Below are positions 1 through 9,400 of a stretch of DNA of 64,000 bases, in pieces. A model generated the notes under the pieces. The model had not been told where the DNA came from. It searched no databases and saw only the letters and a program-made list of their open reading frames with translations. A program made the position numbers and the translations under genes. The DNA is from Mactra quadrangularis. Lineage: Eukaryota > Mollusca > Bivalvia > Venerida > Mactridae. The stretch spans positions 12,546,232-12,610,231 of the forward strand of contig CM046299.1 in NCBI GenBank assembly GCA_025267735.1. The letters run 5' to 3'. Each line of letters opens with the position of its first letter. Positions within the stretch are counted from its first letter, which is position 1.

Positions 1-537
1 GCTTGATTGCGTATTATGTATTAGTTAGAAGTTAGTAGAAAAAAATATGTTTCCCATTTTATATGTAACATTGTTAACTCACTGCTGATTCTATGATAAG
101 CATTGTCAATTATAAGCGTTTCTCTATATTCATGACTTTCTCTGTTACATGACTGAGGCAGCTTACATTCCCTGGTTGATATTACAATATAAGGACAAAA
201 ACTGATCAACAAGCATACTGATAATTTGACGTGACCACCCAGAGAATATACCTGCATTGTTCAGAATTGACATACCTTGTTAAAGGTGTATGGGGGTAGA
301 CAAAAAGCAAGAGATATAATTATACTATACCACCCATGGTCTGACGGGATTGTCGGAATTGTTGTAATATCGTATTGTGTGAAGTCATTAAATCGTGCCG
401 TTCTTCTATTACTGTATATCTCTCGGCCTGTCTTACTATACAGATTTTATCATTTACGGTTTAACTGTCATTATTTAACAATTATCATTTCTTCCACTTA
501 TGGTTTTCTATAAGCGTATGATAATACTAAATAAATT
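1..537. other. Left flank, no gene recognised
   Basis: AT-rich sequence to the left of the retrotransposon. The open frames here are short (under 80 codons), have no recognisable domain, and lack the codon pattern of the nephrin exons. The last four bases, GATT at 538-541, are one copy of the target duplication of the neighbouring element. If nephrin has a separate upstream signal-peptide exon it could lie here or further left, but I do not see one. Confidence 0.5.
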
Positions 538-541
538 GATT

Positions 542-708
542 TGTTGTGTATTTACATTCTACCAATCATGTTGTTCTACTGTTAAACGTGCTGATAAGCC
601 ACGCCTTCTGTATAGTATTTGTAACATGTACTCTGGTCATTTAGATAGTATTAAACTAGCCACTATAGCATACAGTATTCTCTTATTATATGAACCCAAG
701 ACATAATA
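542..708 (+). repeat. 5' LTR (167 bp)
   Basis: Direct repeat identical to 4968-5134. It begins TGTTGTG and ends ACATAATA, and follows the GATT target copy directly. It is short for a gypsy LTR. An ATTAAA at 650-655 is a possible polyadenylation signal. AATAAA at 705-710 spans the LTR/leader boundary and is therefore absent from the 3' copy. Confidence 0.95.
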
Positions 709-711
709 AAC

Positions 712-724
712 TGGCGACGAGGAT
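712..724 (+). promoter_or_regulatory. Primer-binding site
   Basis: TGGCGACGAGGAT starts three bases after the LTR end. TGG pairs with the universal CCA 3' end of a tRNA, as expected for the minus-strand primer. I do not assign the tRNA species. Confidence 0.75.
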
Positions 725-803
725 TTTCAAGTGATATTATATTTCGGAAGCTTTACCTAATAACATTTTAGTTTTATTACGTGTAAACTTTGGATATAAA
801 ATC

Positions 804-3800
804 ATGGCATCATTAATTGGGAATGTGTGTGCATACGACAGTAATGTAGAATCATGGTCATCGTACCAGGAACGCATTGAACAGTTTTTCATTGTGAATG
901 GCATTGCTGATGGAAAGAAGGTGGCTGGACTTTTGACCATACTTGGTGAAAAAACGTACGGACTCTTGAGAAACCTATGTGCACCTAGGAAACCTTCGGA
1001 CTTGTCTTATGAGGATTTATGTGGACATTTAACTTCACATTTTTGTCCTAAACCACTAGTGATTGCTGAACGTTTTCGATTTCATCGAAGAAATCAAATG
1101 GTGGGAGAAAATGTCCAGGATTTCTTGGCTGCGTTAAGGAAGTTAGCTGAACATTGTCAGTTCCAAGCAAATCTGGAAGATTCCTTACGTGACAGATTTG
1201 TTTGTGGTCTTCGTGAAGAGTCCATACAAAGGAAGTTGTTGTCGACAGTTGATTTGACCCTTCAACGGTCAATCCAGATTGCAACAGCCATGGAGACAGC
1301 AAGTAAAGATGCAGCTGAACTGCAATCTTCAGCAGCAGGGGTAGCTGTCAACCGAGTTGAAAACAAAGGGTCAAAAGGAAAATCTCGAGGTAAAAAGACC
1401 GCGTGGAAATCATGTTTTCACTGTGGAAGATTAAACCATGTGGCAGATAAGTGCAGATTTAAAGATGCTGTGTGTTTTAACTGCCACACTAAGGGACATA
1501 TAAAAAAGGTATGTTCGAGGATCGTTAAAACAGTGAACAATGATGAAGGGGTAATGATTGTTAACACAGTCAAAAAGGTTAACAATGGAAAAATTATGGT
1601 TTCACCTATAATTGACAGTAAGCAGGTAGCAATGGAGGTAGATACTGGCTCAGCAGTGTCGCTGATGTCTAGCAATGATTTTCAACAGATTTTCGGACAT
1701 AGGAAGTTGAATCCGGCAGATTCTATCCTGCAAACGTATTCAGGAGAAATCATTCAACAAGACGGTACAGTCAACGTAAATGTGTGTTACAATGGACAAT
1801 CAAAGAAGTTGAAACTTTGCATTGTGAAAGGTAACGGGCCAGCACTTTTTGGCAGAGACTGGCTCAGTCACATAAGGCTTGACTGGGATAAGATTGTGTC
1901 TGTAAATTCTGTGACGGATGACAGTGTGAAAGTTCGTTTGAACAAGGTACTGTCAAGTTATAAATCTGTGTTTGAAGATGGTATTGGTTGTGTTAAAGAT
2001 GTTAAAGCCAAATTGATCTTGAAGGAAAACGCGTGCCCCAAGTTCCTAAAAGCAAGATCTGTGCCATTTTCAATAAGGTCAAAAATCGAAAAGGAGCTAG
2101 ACAACTTGGAATCACAGGGAATTATTTCCAAGGTTAATTGTAGTGAATGGGCTACGCCCATTGTGCCTGTAGTGAAATCCAACGGTGATGTTAGGATATG
2201 TGGAGATTTTAAAGTGTCAGTGAATCCGCAGTTAAATACGGATAAATATCCACTTCCCAAGATTGACGATATTTTTGCTAATCTGTCAAATGGGCAAAAA
2301 TACAGCAAGTTGGATCTAAGACAAGCTTACCTACAGATTGAAGTCCAACAGGAAAGTAAAGAATTGTTGACAATTAACACTCATAGGGGATTATATAGGT
2401 ACAATAGACTATTGTATGGAATTGCTTCTGCCCCTAGTATATGGCAGCGTACCATGGACATGATACTTCAAGGACTGCCTGGAGTGCAATGTATTCTTGA
2501 TGATATGATTATAACAGGTTCCAATGACTGTGAACATTTGGATAATCTAGAAAAGGTTTTATGTAGACTCTCAGATTATGGTGTTAAAGTAAACAAAGAC
2601 AAATGCATGTTCTTAGAATCTAGAATTAAGTTTTGTGGTCATGAGATTGATAAAGATGGATTATGGAAATGCACCGATAAGGTGGAGGCTGTGTTAAAGA
2701 CACCGCAACCACAAGATGTCTCTTCCTTAAGAGGGTATCTGGGTGTTCTGAATTATTACCATAAGTTCTTACCCGATCTCGCAACTGTTACGAAACCATT
2801 GAATGCCTTGCTTGAGAAAAATAGCACTTTCAAGTGGTCTAAAGAATGTCAAAACGCGTTCGAAAATTCTAAGAAATTATTAACATCTGAACCTGTTCTT
2901 ACTCATTACAATCCAGAACTTCCTGTTAGACTGGCAACCGATGCCTCGCCATATGGTATTTCCGGCATATTATCTCATGTTATGCCCGATGGCTCCGAGA
3001 AGCCAATTGCGTTTGCATCAAGGTCTTTGTCTAAGACAGAGCGCAATTATGCACAAATACAAAGGGAGGCTACCGCTATTTATTGGGCTGTTAAGAAATT
3101 TTATCAGTATCTGTTTGGTAAGAAATTCACATTGGTTACTGACTGTCAGCCTCTGTTGTCAATATTTAGCCCAACTAAAGGTATACCGGCTACGACAGCT
3201 GCTCGTATACAACGTTATGCATTGTATTTATCTGGGTTTGAATATGATATTCAATACAAAAATACTAAAAGGCATACTAATGTTGACGGTTTATCGCGTT
3301 TACCTGCGCCGTCGAATGAAAATAGTGAGGAGAGTTCAATTGAGGACGTATTTTTCACATCTCAATTCGAACAGCTACCTGTTACTAATCGTGAGATTAG
3401 CCGTGAAACAAAGAGAGAGAAAGTTTTATCTCGTGTATTCACCTTTGTTCAAAATGGTTGGAGTGTCAATGATAATGACCCGTTGTTAAAAGGCTATTTT
3501 ACACGTCGTAATGAGCTCTCTATTCACTCTGGATGTTTAATGTGGGGAATTAGAGTAATAATACCCGTGAAACTTCGCGAGCGTGTCTTAGATTTATTGC
3601 ATGCTAGCCATCCAGGAATTGTCAAAATGAAAATGTTGGCACGTAGTTATGTCTGGTGGCCAGGTATTGATTCGGACATTGAGCATATGGTCAAAAGATG
3701 TTCATCATGTCAAATGCAGTCTAAGTCGCCTGCTCAAGTTCACTTACACCCATGGGAATGGCCAACATCTAGTTGGGAACGAATTCATGTTGATTTTGTA

Positions 3801-3995
3801 GGGCCATTTTTAGGTTTTATGTTCTTTGTAATAGTTGATGCTCACTCAAAGTGGCCTGAAGTTATTAAAATGAAATCAACAACTGCAATACAATTAATGA
3901 AATACGGAATTTATTTGCTAGGTATGGCATTCCTAAACAAGTTGTTTCTGATAATGGTCCCCAATTCAGTTGTGAAGAATGGTCAAGGTTCATGA
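804..3995 (+). CDS. Retrotransposon Gag-Pol polyprotein, ends early in integrase
   Basis: This 1063-codon frame encodes the element's structural and enzymatic proteins. Residues 1 to about 175 are a capsid-type Gag. Residues 204-237 hold two CX2CX4HX4C zinc knuckles for RNA binding. The aspartic protease motif DTGS is at 280-283. Reverse transcriptase shows LDLRQAY with Asp504 and the catalytic ILDD box (Asp566-Asp567; the first residue is Ile, where Tyr or Val is common). RNase H shows Asp713, Glu755 and Asp780. The integrase zinc finger uses His933/His936 and Cys966/Cys969, and the first catalytic Asp is Asp997 in HVDFVGPF. From about codon 1034 the frame no longer reads integrase and stops at 3995. 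The rest of integrase continues in another frame (next entry), so this copy should not make active integrase. The start at 804 is the first ATG of the Gag frame after the leader. Gag and Pol are joined without a frameshift. Confidence 0.93.
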   Translation: MASLIGNVCAYDSNVESWSSYQERIEQFFIVNGIADGKKVAGLLTILGEKTYGLLRNLCAPRKPSDLSYEDLCGHLTSHFCPKPLVIAERFRFHRRNQMVGENVQDFLAALRKLAEHCQFQANLEDSLRDRFVCGLREESIQRKLLSTVDLTLQRSIQIATAMETASKDAAELQSSAAGVAVNRVENKGSKGKSRGKKTAWKSCFHCGRLNHVADKCRFKDAVCFNCHTKGHIKKVCSRIVKTVNNDEGVMIVNTVKKVNNGKIMVSPIIDSKQVAMEVDTGSAVSLMSSNDFQQIFGHRKLNPADSILQTYSGEIIQQDGTVNVNVCYNGQSKKLKLCIVKGNGPALFGRDWLSHIRLDWDKIVSVNSVTDDSVKVRLNKVLSSYKSVFEDGIGCVKDVKAKLILKENACPKFLKARSVPFSIRSKIEKELDNLESQGIISKVNCSEWATPIVPVVKSNGDVRICGDFKVSVNPQLNTDKYPLPKIDDIFANLSNGQKYSKLDLRQAYLQIEVQQESKELLTINTHRGLYRYNRLLYGIASAPSIWQRTMDMILQGLPGVQCILDDMIITGSNDCEHLDNLEKVLCRLSDYGVKVNKDKCMFLESRIKFCGHEIDKDGLWKCTDKVEAVLKTPQPQDVSSLRGYLGVLNYYHKFLPDLATVTKPLNALLEKNSTFKWSKECQNAFENSKKLLTSEPVLTHYNPELPVRLATDASPYGISGILSHVMPDGSEKPIAFASRSLSKTERNYAQIQREATAIYWAVKKFYQYLFGKKFTLVTDCQPLLSIFSPTKGIPATTAARIQRYALYLSGFEYDIQYKNTKRHTNVDGLSRLPAPSNENSEESSIEDVFFTSQFEQLPVTNREISRETKREKVLSRVFTFVQNGWSVNDNDPLLKGYFTRRNELSIHSGCLMWGIRVIIPVKLRERVLDLLHASHPGIVKMKMLARSYVWWPGIDSDIEHMVKRCSSCQMQSKSPAQVHLHPWEWPTSSWERIHVDFVGPFLGFMFFVIVDAHSKWPEVIKMKSTTAIQLMKYGIYLLGMAFLNKLFLIMVPNSVVKNGQGS

Positions 3996-4711
3996 ATTTA
4001 AATGGAATTTGTCATATTAGAACCGCAGTGGCCAAGCCATCAACAAATGGTTTAGTTGAAAGGTTTAACGGTACTTTCAAGTCCGCTATGCGTGCAATGA
4101 GTAGTAATATGGATTTGAACTTGAAAATGAATGTTTTCTTGCTCGGATATCGAAACACTCCACATTGCACGACTGGAGAAACGCCTGCGAAATTATTTTT
4201 CGGTCGTTATTTGCGCACTACATTAGACTTAATTAAACCGGATATGCAGAAACATGTCACTGAAGCGCAAATGAAAAATGCATTCTCTAAAAATAGTAAA
4301 TGTCGAGAATTTGAGTTAGGACAAAACGTTTTAGTTAGAGATTATAGGCCGACTTCAAAGGAAAAATGGATTTTAGGATGTATTGTTTCTCGTGACGGAC
4401 CTTTGTTATATAAAGTAGATATAGGTAACGGCATTACCTGGAAGAGACACGTGGATCAAATTTGTAGTACTGAAAATAAGTCAGGGTTTAATAATGAATC
4501 GCAAAACATAATTGAACCCCAAATCCTCTCAGATGAAATTAGGATAGATTATGATCAAATTGATTCCAATAAAACTTCCACTGTGCCGACAACTGACCAG
4601 TGTGTTTTACTAAGGGAAAGTAATACTCCCTCTGTCGTAAATTCTCAGACACCTGCCAGAAGGTACCCATTAAGGGATAGACATCCGCCACAACGTCTTG
4701 AGTATCAATAA
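3911..4711 (+). pseudogene. Integrase C-terminal part, out of frame with Gag-Pol
   Basis: This continues the integrase core in the frame that is one base behind the upstream frame. From about 3911 it reads the expected run containing ARYGIP and SDNGPQF. The second catalytic Asp is at 3950-3952 and the Glu, in GLVERFNG, is at 4058-4060. There are 35 residues between them, the canonical DD35E spacing. The nearest in-frame ATG is 3992, downstream of the catalytic Asp, so it is not a credible independent start. The C-terminal tail ends in a basic run with PLRDRHPPQR before the stop at 4709-4711, typical of gypsy integrase ends. A loss of one base around 3903-3908 would explain the break, and so would an assembly error. 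Confidence 0.88.
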
Positions 4712-4957
4712 ATACTCGTACATGTCTGTCAAAATGAATTGACTTGAATTGGCGTGGGAAATAAATGAATGACCTCACTGAGGTGTATTTAACCCTCATG
4801 GTGAAATTACAATTATGTGCTAATGAAATGCTTCATTAATTTTCACTGTAACTTTATTGCTTGGAATGTTGTATTATTTATTGCTCCAAGATTGATGATT
4901 GTAAATGTTCTCAGTTTCAGGTCATTTGTATTGAATTGTTTATTCAATGAATTTAAT
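4712..4957 (+). other. Untranslated 3' region of the retrotransposon
   Basis: Between the integrase stop and the polypurine tract there is no second long frame, so no envelope-like gene is seen. An AATAAA occurs at 4760-4765, upstream of the 3' LTR. Confidence 0.7.
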
Positions 4958-4966
4958 AGGGGAGAA
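4958..4966 (+). promoter_or_regulatory. Polypurine tract
   Basis: AGGGGAGAA lies one base before the 3' LTR, the expected plus-strand priming site of an LTR element. Confidence 0.85.
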
Positions 4967-4967
4967 T

Positions 4968-5134
4968 TGTTGTGTATTTACATTCTACCAATCATGTTGT
5001 TCTACTGTTAAACGTGCTGATAAGCCACGCCTTCTGTATAGTATTTGTAACATGTACTCTGGTCATTTAGATAGTATTAAACTAGCCACTATAGCATACA
5101 GTATTCTCTTATTATATGAACCCAAGACATAATA
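4968..5134 (+). repeat. 3' LTR (167 bp)
   Basis: Identical in my reading to the 5' LTR at 542-708, and followed by the second GATT target copy at 5135-5138. Confidence 0.95.
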
Positions 5135-5138
5135 GATT

Positions 5139-6245
5139 TACAAAGGGAAGGTCTTGCATGGTGTACCTTTAACCGTTTGTAGATGAGTATCAATCCATTA
5201 CAGTAGAATACGCTGACAAAGCAGTTCAGTGAATCATGAATTCACTATTTAATTAATTATGAACATGGTTTGACAAATTGTGTCCTAAACTGTTTTTAGC
5301 ATAACTGGTTTTTTTTGCATAGCTCATTTGAGTTAGTGATATTTCATTGCAGAATGGTTGAGATTGGCCGAGATTGGCTCAGTTTTAAAATTTTCTAAGA
5401 GGCTAGGGGAAATAGATTATAAATGTCTTTTTGTTGTATTGAACTTACCCTAAAAGTTCTGCAATTGATTATTTAATATTAACTGGCTTGATTATGCCAC
5501 ATAAATTCAAAATGAATGAGTTTTACTTAATAGGTCTTGCATTCTAATGACTTCGGAATTAAGAAAATTTGTAAAAATATTTGCTATTGAATACACACAG
5601 TTGAATATTACATCAAAATAAAATACTGCTTTATAGTGTTGCTTTTTCTTTATTACTTTGTCTCCTTGACTTTGTATTTCTAGAATGCTTAATTTATTGA
5701 AATTCAAAAGTCGCAGCTAAGTGTTCAAAAAATATGATATAGCCCCTTCAACTTACACAATGTGAATTAAAGAATTTATCTATTTCACATTATGAAGTGC
5801 TTCTTGAAATAAGACCAGACTACCAAATTAGTGGGTGTTGGGTTTAGTTCGGGCATGCAACATTTTTTTAGGGGGAAACCAAACATCTGCAAATGAGATG
5901 TTAAGTGCTTGCTCTTGAAATGATCTGTTCCGACAACCACTTTCATATCCTAATTCAGACCTTTTTCCTTGTATAACAGGAGCTGTTTACAGGCGCCTTC
6001 CTCTCCTGAAATTTTTCTAAAATCATGCAGTTTTCCCAAAATTAGGAGTTTACAATGGATTTTTTGTTCCTCCAACTATGAAATTGCCATAAAATTTCCC
6101 CAAATGTTCTATATAAAGAAAGGACCAAGGTCATTTCCCCAAATACTGAAAAAAAACCTTTAATTTCACACTCTGTAAGACCAAAATGATTAGTCAAGTA
6201 ACATTTCATTAGATATAGCTTTATACTTGTAAAGTTTGTTGTGTT
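5139..6245. other. Stretch between the retrotransposon and the first nephrin exon
   Basis: No gene is recognised. Around 5830-5975 lies a diverged dispersed repeat also seen at 33595-33720 and, inverted, at 28120-28205. It shares a TTTAGTTCGGG-type start, an AACCAAA(C/A)ATCT block and a later CAACCACTTT block followed by ATCCTAATT. If translation starts at 6246, the nephrin promoter should be here, but I cannot point to a convincing core element. Confidence 0.45.
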
Positions 6246-6420
6246 ATGTATTTACCATTTCTTTTTCTTTTATTTCTAGTGTTTTGTTTACAACAATTTA
6301 TTGCAAGACCTCAAGATCTCAATGTTGTCATTGGTCAGACAGCGTTACTACAATGTGCTGTAACAAACAGGGTCGGTAATATCCAGTGGGGTAAAGGGTC
6401 ACCATATCCCATCATGCTTG
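6246..6420 (+). CDS. NPHS1: Nephrin exon A: signal peptide (alternative start) and first half of Ig1
   Basis: The supported coding core is 6280-6420, ending at donor GTAAGT (6421) in phase 1. It carries the Ig1 B-strand Cys (6354-6356) and C-strand Trp (6387-6389). The 5' boundary is ambiguous. A strong pyrimidine tract ending TTTCTAG at 6279 makes a good acceptor, with phase 1 like every other exon. But reading through from ATG 6246 (G at -3) gives MYLPFLFLLFLVFCLQQFIA, a textbook signal peptide with possible cleavage before RPQ. Pyrimidine tracts naturally encode Phe and Leu, so the hydrophobic run may be coincidental. I list the longer form and treat 6246-6279 as uncertain. Confidence 0.85.
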
Positions 6421-9400
6421 GTAAGTTTATATTATTTTCTTGCTATTTGGTGTAACCTGGTCCCTTTTTGGTACATTTCTTATCTGTTACATAAACAATA
6501 TCTGAAGCAGGGATGGGGTACTTGTACTTGTACTCAAGTATTATGAGTACAAGTACCACTTTTCCAGTACTCGCCTGTACTCAGTACTTAGGAAAATAAA
6601 TTGTACTTGTACTTACTTAAGAACTGAATTAGCAGTATTAGATACTCATGAGTATTTCTGAGTACTGGCCATCTTATTTCTATCTATATAATTATGTTTA
6701 TCTAGCATTTTTAATTGCCTATCTGATTTCAAGTTTTATTGGTAGCTATTGTTATGGTATTATCATTATTTGATATTAAATGTATCATATGCATATCAAT
6801 GGGATGTCTGACACCTTTTGCAGTTTATACCTCTTCATACATTGTAAAAACAACCATACAAAACAATCTGGTACTCAAAAATACTCATGAATACTTAAGT
6901 ATTACTCGAGTACTACTCAAGTACTGAAGAAGAAGAAATAGTACTCATTACTCATAAGTACGAGTACAAAATTTGAAATACTCAAGTACTACTCAAGTAC
7001 TGGAATCCAGTACTCGACCCATCCCTGATCTGAAGTAATTATGGTGTATGAAATCAGTCTATGAATTTTATTGTTCTGAGTTTGTGAAAGATGTTGGTGT
7101 CGTTTGAAAATGCAATGCCTTAGCTATGTGTGAATGTATAAACCTGTGAAATATAATAAGTTATAATAGAGAAACTGACAACTAATAAAATTTGGGTAAA
7201 AAACTGCCATTTTTTGGAGTGGTTTTTTACTCAGAATTGTGTCAGACGCCATTGAGTAATAGTTAATTTTGTGTACTTAGTAATAATAGTGTTTTATCAT
7301 TTTATACCTGAAAGCAACATGCATCACTTTGTCCCTACGTAGTTGTCAACATCAGAGATTTAACAAATTTACTTGTGATAAATTTTCATTAGAAATTACG
7401 CGGCACAAATTGACAGTCAGGAAATGTTTTAATAAATTACTAGTATATAGAACATGTAAGAATTCCTGATTCAGACTTAGTTTGATCTCTTTCTACTGAA
7501 GCTCCTTTATTCAGGTGTGACTTGTATTTTCGTACAGACTTATTGTAGCATTGAGTGCAATCTTTAATGATGTAAAAACTCTTCATTTTATATGCATGAT
7601 TTCTACGTGTATAAAACATTTTCTTGTATTTGTAAATTCGTTGTAAAACGTTTTTATTTCTGTGGTTTTGTGGTATGCTAGAAAGAACAATTCTTTTCTA
7701 CAGTCTAGAGGTGGGCAATGTGCCATCTTGATGTTTTCTTAATTTAATGGGACATGATCGCTCTTACGATATTCTGATAGAGTATGGCATTCTTTCTTCA
7801 TGTACACTACGCCTCTATGTGTTATTTTGGTAAGGTATGTACATGATGGAAGCAGAAATGTCGAGGTAGTCTAAATATTTTACTGCTAGAAAATAATCCT
7901 TTATCTAAGTGTTATGATAATTAATGCATACAGGATAATTGACACCAAAAGTACTTCAAAAGCATTATTGTAACGCACCTGTAGTACTCACTGAGCAATG
8001 AGCACTGAGCTCTCTTCCCCCTCCCGTCTATCGAACATTATAAAAACCTGGGACCCTCACTGATCTAACATGATGTTGACATGGTGTATGTACATTAATT
8101 CCTCTGTTCAAAGAATTAACTTTTTTCTACTAGGAGTATATTGAGTATAATTGTCAGACTGGTTCTGTATCATCTGTTTCCTGGTAATTAGAATTGAGTG
8201 AAATATTTGGAACCAGTCCAGGTATGAATAACTTGGGAGCAAGAGTTATGTAACTTTAAATACTCTTCACAGAATTCCAGGATACTTCAATTTTACTACA
8301 AAACTTCAAATTCACTTGAAGATTATAGCAGTTTATTGTTTTAAACAAGATGGTTGGACTTTGAATGACTGGAAATATGCACTTGTGTCCAAAAAAACTT
8401 TGATGAAAAATTGGAAACATGAGTCAGGCAGGCTCTTTAAAAAAATGAAGACTGTTTCTGGTTTGGTATGGTGCCAAACCCCGCTTCCATATATGGTTGG
8501 AACTTTGCCTGCAATACCTCATGTATACTCCGGAGTATACAATAGAGTTACTTGAAAAGAAATATTGAGTACAGAAGTTATGAGTTAACTGCTTGGTAAT
8601 AATGATGTATGAAATTTTTATGTACTTTTAATAGAAAAGATATATTCTGAGTATGCATTTAAGCAGAGAATATGGTTTTTGTATGCAAAAATTTAAAATT
8701 CAAGATTTGTAATTTCTTCAGAAATTAAATTTTATACCGATCATAATAAACCCATTAGCCAGAGACCAGGACTAATGAAAATTGTTTTGGGCTAGTGATA
8801 ATTATTAATTTCATAAAGCCAGGCTAATTGGTAATTTTGTCCATTGCTTTCAAAACATTATAAACAGGCTAGTGCTTGAGAAAATTTAATATGAAGGGTT
8901 TACTTCTGTAATCTACAAGATTAATATGTCTAGAAAAGTTGAAAGTTGGATGTTGAATGATTTATTCCAAACATTTTGTCTTTTTTGTCTCTCTCAAATG
9001 TCTAACTGCATTCTATACATTACATTCAAGGACAATGTCATGTAAGTAGAAGTCACTTAATGTAGGTTGAACTATTGCTTCATTTTGATTAATGTTTCAA
9101 TATATTGTAAATTCTGTACATAATTTATCACAATGAATCAAAGTTAAAGATTATTTATTGCAACATTTCTATAAGATTGATACATATTAGTAGAATATTT
9201 TAGATCTCGTTGCATTATTTATCTTTTTATCGTAGACTACAATGTTTTCTGATGTATATGGCTTTTTGTCTACTTTATCTTTCTGTTATTTGATTTAATA
9301 GGTTTTATATAGAATTGAAATTTTGTTATAGATGTATTTATATATCCAAATAAATTCAAAGAACTGAATAGCCTGTTCATAATGTTGTTACTGTTGCCCT

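Larger units (their letters stand above)
542..5134 (+). mobile_element. Complete Ty3/gypsy LTR retrotransposon, very young, integrase frame broken
   Basis: The element is 4593 bp long. It has two direct 167-bp LTRs (542-708 and 4968-5134) that I read as identical base for base, and it is flanked by a 4-bp target duplication GATT (538-541 and 5135-5138). Inside lie a primer-binding site starting TGGCGACG at 712, a single long gag-pol frame, and a polypurine tract AGGGGAGAA just before the 3' LTR. The pol order protease, reverse transcriptase, RNase H, integrase places it in Ty3/gypsy (Metaviridae). There is no env-like frame after integrase. The fused gag-pol with two zinc knuckles and a K02A2.6-like integrase suggests the Mag/SURL group, but that lineage call is from memory. 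The LTRs start TG but end TA rather than CA. Identical LTRs mean insertion was recent on the scale of neutral substitution. Confidence 0.95.

Noticed and set aside
2941..3489. 182-codon frame overlapping pol
   Set aside because: It is an out-of-frame shadow of the RNase H region.
3992..4711. Independent gene starting at ATG 3992
   Set aside because: The ATG lies inside the integrase core, between the second catalytic Asp and the Glu. The frame is the continuation of integrase.
8316..8555. 79-codon open frame in intron 1
   Set aside because: It has a transposase-like flavour (W, K-rich) but no motif, no inverted ends and no paralogous copy in the window.
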